This document shows, one piece after another, positions 7,838-9,809 of a stretch of DNA of 9,809 nucleotides. The translations under genes were made by a program, and so were the position numbers. This DNA is from Bacillota bacterium. GTDB taxonomy: Bacteria > Bacillota > Clostridia > Peptostreptococcales > Anaerovoracaceae. Where the stretch lies: positions 1 to 9,809 of the forward strand of contig JAEDNK010000053.1 in the NCBI GenBank assembly GCA_016302545.1, read 5' to 3'. Position 1 is the stretch's first letter, and every line of letters begins with the position of its first letter. The notes under the pieces were generated by a model. It was not told the DNA's origin. It saw only the letters and a program-made list of their open reading frames with translations, and made no database searches.

Positions 7838-7873
7838 TCCACTTTTCCGAGGTCGCCAACCTCGTTGGATTAA
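7834..7873. repeat. Inverted repeat spanning two convergent stop codons
   Basis: Outer arms TTAATCCA (7834-7841) and TGGATTAA (7866-7873) are perfect complements. Inner arms CGAGGT (7848-7853) and ACCTCG (7859-7864) close a 5-base loop. The AKR stop (7835-7837) lies in the left arm and the hydrolase stop (7870-7872, read on the minus strand) in the right arm. It could fold in both transcripts and act as a bidirectional 3' end or mRNA stabiliser. Neither side has the T run of a classic intrinsic terminator, so a terminator role is only inferred. Confidence 0.5.
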
Positions 7874-8418
7874 GCCGTCCGATGCAGTATCTTAGCATGA
7901 AGGTTTTCCATAAGGTCCAACGCCTTTTCCCCCAGCTGTGGGTCGTTGGAGGCCACACAGGCTGCGTCTACGATGATAGGTACCTCCGGCATTGCCGCCT
8001 TTGCCAGCACCATGTTGGATATGACGCAGATGTTGGTGACAACTCCTGCCAGCTCCACGCTTTCGTATTCATCCGCTCTGTCTCTGAGATAATCTCCCAG
8101 CTCTATGGAGCCAAAGGTAGGCTTGGAAAAAACCATGTCCTGTTCTTCTTTAAGGTTCGCAACCTTGCCGTAAAGGTCCCAGCCGGCTTCTCCCTTAAGG
8201 CAGTGAGGCACCGGCAGGTTGGTTCCCTCCTGGGTTTCCATGTAATTCTTGCCGTGGGTGTCCATGGTGAAAATCACCTGTCCGCCCTCGCCGTAACCCC
8301 GGTACTGTTCTATCTTGGCTGCGATGCTGTCCTCAATATCCACAGCTGCCGGAAATCCCAGTGAGCCTGTAACGAAGTCGTTCTGATAGTCCACGACAAT
8401 TAAAAGTTTCTTTTTCAT
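7870..8418 (-). CDS. Nicotinamidase-like cysteine hydrolase (isochorismatase family)
   Basis: Protein of 182 residues in the isochorismatase-like hydrolase superfamily. The catalytic triad is D10 (VVDYQNDF), K99 (FSKPTFGS) and C131 (VVTNICV), with the preceding VT cis-peptide region. The metal-binding set D53, H55 and H72, in the context MDTHGKNY and LPVPHC, is the pattern of nicotinamidases, which hydrolyse nicotinamide to nicotinate for NAD salvage. Other amides remain possible. I chose ATG 8418 because the core starts with MKKKLLIVVD there. A longer frame from 8472 would overlap rplT and add 18 residues with no family counterpart. The ribosome binding site is weak (AGAG about 7 bases upstream). 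The gene starts 23 bases after the rplT stop with no terminator between, so it is probably the last gene of the infC-rpmI-rplT transcript. That linkage of NAD salvage to a ribosomal operon may be incidental. Confidence 0.88.
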   Translation of the reverse strand: MKKKLLIVVDYQNDFVTGSLGFPAAVDIEDSIAAKIEQYRGYGEGGQVIFTMDTHGKNYMETQEGTNLPVPHCLKGEAGWDLYGKVANLKEEQDMVFSKPTFGSIELGDYLRDRADEYESVELAGVVTNICVISNMVLAKAAMPEVPIIVDAACVASNDPQLGEKALDLMENLHAKILHRTA

Positions 8419-8441
8419 TTTATTCTCTGCTGCCTCGTCTG

Positions 8442-8798
8442 CTATTTTACCGCTGCCTTGGCTGTTTCGCAAAGTGCTGTGAATGCAGGTGCGTCGTAGA
8501 TAGCCATTTCGGAAAGCATCTTTCTGTTGATTTCGATTCCGCTCTTCTTAAGGCCGTTCATCAGCTGGCTGTAGCTGATTCCGTTCATTCTTGCGCCTGC
8601 ATTGATTCTTGCAATCCACATCTGTCTGTACTGTCTCTTCTTAAGCTTTCTGCCAACGTAAGCTGATCTTAAGGATCTCATTACTGCAGGGTTAGCAGCC
8701 TTGAACTGTTTGCTTCTTGCTCCGTAGAATCCCTTAGCTAATTTTAAGATTTTTTTATGTCTCTTGTGTGCGTTAACACCTTTCTTTACTCTTGCCAT
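8442..8798 (-). CDS. rplT: 50S ribosomal protein L20
   Basis: Protein of 118 residues, the normal L20 length, with the typical very basic N-terminal half (MARVKKGVNAHKRHKK; GFYGARSKQFK at 23-33) and the conserved RQMWIARINAGAR in the globular part. L20 binds 23S rRNA early in large-subunit assembly. In Firmicutes it also represses its own operon by binding the infC leader, which fits the attenuator seen at 9618-9720. The ATG has a full AGGAGGT (8812-8806) 7 bases upstream. It lies 27 bases after rpmI and 23 bases before the hydrolase gene. Confidence 0.99.
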   Translation of the reverse strand: MARVKKGVNAHKRHKKILKLAKGFYGARSKQFKAANPAVMRSLRSAYVGRKLKKRQYRQMWIARINAGARMNGISYSQLMNGLKKSGIEINRKMLSEMAIYDAPAFTALCETAKAAVK

Positions 8799-8825
8799 TT
8801 TTCTTACCTCCTGATACCTTTCAAA

Positions 8826-9026
8826 CTATTTTGCCATTGATCTGAGCATTCTCTTTAAGTCAGCGCTTGTTAAAACTGTGGACTTTCTTAAGCCTCTTTT
8901 TCTCTTGGCTGTCTTCTTAGTAAGAATATGGCTCTTGTATGCCTTGTTTCTCTTGATCTTTCCGGATCCGGTTAATTTAAGTCTCTTGCATGCTCCTCTA
9001 TGGGATTTCATCTTATTCTTTGCCAT
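8826..9026 (-). CDS. rpmI: 50S ribosomal protein L35
   Basis: Small basic protein of 66 residues, the usual L35 length, with the family features KMKSHRGACKR near the start, LTGSGKIKR in the middle and KRGLRKST towards the C-terminus. It is a structural component of the large ribosomal subunit. The ATG has AGGAGG (9042-9037) 10 bases upstream. It is the middle gene of the conserved infC-rpmI-rplT operon, 50 bases after infC, with no sign of a separate promoter or terminator. Confidence 0.98.
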   Translation of the reverse strand: MAKNKMKSHRGACKRLKLTGSGKIKRNKAYKSHILTKKTAKRKRGLRKSTVLTSADLKRMLRSMAK

Positions 9027-9076
9027 GATGGTTTTTCCTCCTATATAAATGTAAATCCTTTGTAACTAATGAAAAA

Positions 9077-9592
9077 TTATTTGTCGGTTTTAGGTCCGAG
9101 TACCATGGTCAGGCTTCTGCCCTCGAACAAAGGCTTCTTTTCTATCACGCTGACATCGGATACGCAGGCTGCAAAGCTGTTCATAACCTCCATACCCCTC
9201 GCCTGATAATCTCTTTCTCTGCCTCTGAATCTCAGACTTACCTTGACCTTATCGCCATCCTGAAGGAATTTTGAAGCGGTTTTGGCTTTTACCTGTATGT
9301 CATGATCTTCAATAAATGTGCTGAGTCTGATTTCCTTGACCTGAGTGGTCTTTTGCTTCTTCTTGGCTTCCTTCTCCTTTTTCTGGAGCTCGTAGCGGTA
9401 TTTACCGTAGTCAAGAATCTTGCATACAGGTGGCTTGGCATTTGGAGAAATGTTGACCAGGTCAAGCTTCTTCTCGCCTGCCAGACTCATAGCCTCATCT
9501 ATTGACATGACTCCCAGCATGGTTCCGTCTGTGTCAATAACTCTTACTTCCTTATCACGAATTTCTTCGTTGATCAAATTTTCCTTGCTAAT
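9077..9592 (-). CDS. infC: Translation initiation factor IF-3 (ATT start)
   Basis: IF-3 binds the 30S subunit, checks start-codon and initiator-tRNA pairing and prevents premature subunit joining. Family blocks seen: INEEIRDKEVRVI near the start, SPNAKPPVCKILDYGKYRYE (N-domain and start of the linker), the lysine-rich linker, VKEIRLS, LRFRGRE and the C-terminal MVLGPK. I place the start at ATT 9592 (ATT-AGC-AAG-GAA-AAT-TTG), giving 171 residues. AGGAGG (9607-9602) lies 9 bases upstream, and the first residues then read MSKENLINEEIR, as in other Firmicutes IF-3. The TTG at 9577 lies 24 bases from that site and would cut off the family N-terminus. ATT is the known start of infC in E. coli and B. 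subtilis, where IF-3 discriminates against it and so limits its own synthesis. It is the first gene of infC-rpmI-rplT, behind an attenuated leader. Confidence 0.95.
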   Translation of the reverse strand: MSKENLINEEIRDKEVRVIDTDGTMLGVMSIDEAMSLAGEKKLDLVNISPNAKPPVCKILDYGKYRYELQKKEKEAKKKQKTTQVKEIRLSTFIEDHDIQVKAKTASKFLQDGDKVKVSLRFRGRERDYQARGMEVMNSFAACVSDVSVIEKKPLFEGRSLTMVLGPKTDK

Positions 9593-9738
9593 GGCTGAGC
9601 ACCTCCTAAAAATAAAAGCGGATACAAGTAAGTATCCGCCTCAATACACCCCCGCAAAAGGTGTTAATTTCAACATATCAACCCGTACCGGCGACTTGGC
9701 CTGTCAGGTGAGAAGCGGATTACTTCTTCTTCGTTACC
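9593..9738 (-). ncRNA. infC operon leader (probable L20-responsive attenuator)
   Basis: Untranslated leader of about 145 nt between the promoter and the ATT start. Two exclusive folds are visible. In one, ACACC/GGTGT (9664-9660 with 9650-9646) and the terminator stem form. In the other, the upstream segment at 9720-9707 (ATCCGCTTCTCACC) pairs with 9650-9634 through nine pairs (one G-U) plus four more past an internal loop, which takes apart the terminator's 5' arm. The known Firmicutes L20 leader uses L20 binding to favour the terminator, and this layout agrees. Assignment to that exact RNA family is inference. Confidence 0.7.
9608..9639 (-). terminator. Attenuator hairpin just upstream of infC
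   Basis: On the minus strand GCGGATAC (9639-9632) pairs perfectly with GTATCCGC (9625-9618) across a 6-base loop, followed by the T-rich tail TTTTATTTTT (9617-9608). It lies directly before the infC ribosome binding site (9607-9602) and after the promoter, so it would stop transcription before the operon. This is the position of the L20-responsive terminator in Firmicutes infC leaders. Confidence 0.88.
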
Positions 9739-9743
9739 CGAAT

Positions 9744-9772
9744 ACTATACCACGTCGGCGTTCAGCTGTCAA
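9744..9772 (-). promoter_or_regulatory. Strong sigma-A promoter of infC-rpmI-rplT
   Basis: On the minus strand a perfect -35 TTGACA (9772-9767) is separated by exactly 17 bases from -10 TATAGT (9749-9744, five of six consensus bases). Transcription should start near 9737. Strength fits a ribosomal protein operon whose output is then trimmed by attenuation. Confidence 0.88.
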
Positions 9773-9776
9773 GTGT

Positions 9777-9809
9777 TTATTTTTCAATGGTTTTATTGAT
9801 GGTCTTCAG
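9777..9809 (-). CDS. Possible 3' end of an upstream gene (partial)
   Basis: The last bases, read on the minus strand from the window edge, give ten sense codons (LKTINKTIEK) and TAA at 9779-9777, four bases before the infC -35 element. The other two minus-strand frames stop sooner. A lysine-rich C-terminus fits a gene ending here, but ten codons are too few to identify it, and the match to a coding end may be chance. Confidence 0.25.
   Translation of the reverse strand: MKTINKTIEK

Noticed and set aside
7669..8364. 231-codon plus-strand open frame across the convergent junction
   Set aside because: It lies in another frame over the ferredoxin end of the AKR gene and antisense to the hydrolase. 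Both have clear catalytic motifs, and the frame itself shows no family feature.
1..9809. Mobile elements, CRISPR arrays, tRNA/rRNA genes or a defence system
   Set aside because: No transposase or integrase frame, no regularly spaced repeats, no tRNA-like folds and no defence-family motifs were seen. The window is densely filled with recognisable chromosomal genes.

Overview
The window reads as ordinary chromosomal backbone of a low-to-moderate GC Gram-positive anaerobe in the Clostridia (Firmicutes). This rests on strong AGGAGG ribosome binding sites, the infC-rpmI-rplT operon with an upstream transcription attenuator, an ATP-dependent PEP carboxykinase, a U32 peptidase with a long C-terminal part, a short RelQ/YjbM-type alarmone synthetase, and an aldo/keto reductase fused to a 2[4Fe-4S] ferredoxin domain. 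Genus cannot be assigned from the sequence alone. I see no phage, IS element, CRISPR array, tRNA or rRNA, and no convincing new multi-gene system. The most interesting content is regulatory.

Layout, left to right. All genes are on the minus strand except one. (1) pckA (26-1630) has its own promoter in the gap to its right. (2) A probable two-gene unit follows: a U32-family protein (3521-5764) and an ABC-F ATPase (1751-3490), 30 bases apart. Its promoter lies about 200 bases upstream of the U32 start and leaves a long leader holding a small ORF. (3) A small alarmone synthetase (6115-6750) starts at TTG and ends in a clear intrinsic terminator. (4) Divergent from it on the plus strand is the aldo/keto reductase-ferredoxin gene (6851-7837). 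It converges with (5) a nicotinamidase-like cysteine hydrolase (7870-8418), and the two stop codons lie in opposite arms of one inverted repeat. (6) The hydrolase follows rplT by 23 bases and is probably the last gene of the infC-rpmI-rplT transcript (9592 down to 8442). That transcript starts at a near-consensus promoter (9744-9772), then has a leader of about 145 nt with a terminator hairpin and a competing antiterminator pairing.

How the parts relate: several genes concern translation or its adjustment to nutrients. IF3, L35 and L20 are ribosomal components. U32 proteins of this type are RNA-modification factors where characterised. ABC-F proteins act on the ribosome, and the small synthetase makes (p)ppGpp. 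PckA, the nicotinamidase-like enzyme and the AKR are metabolic (PEP/oxaloacetate interconversion, NAD salvage, and redox chemistry of unknown substrate). Two start codons are not ATG: infC appears to start at ATT at 9592, upstream of any conventional start, and the alarmone synthetase starts at TTG.
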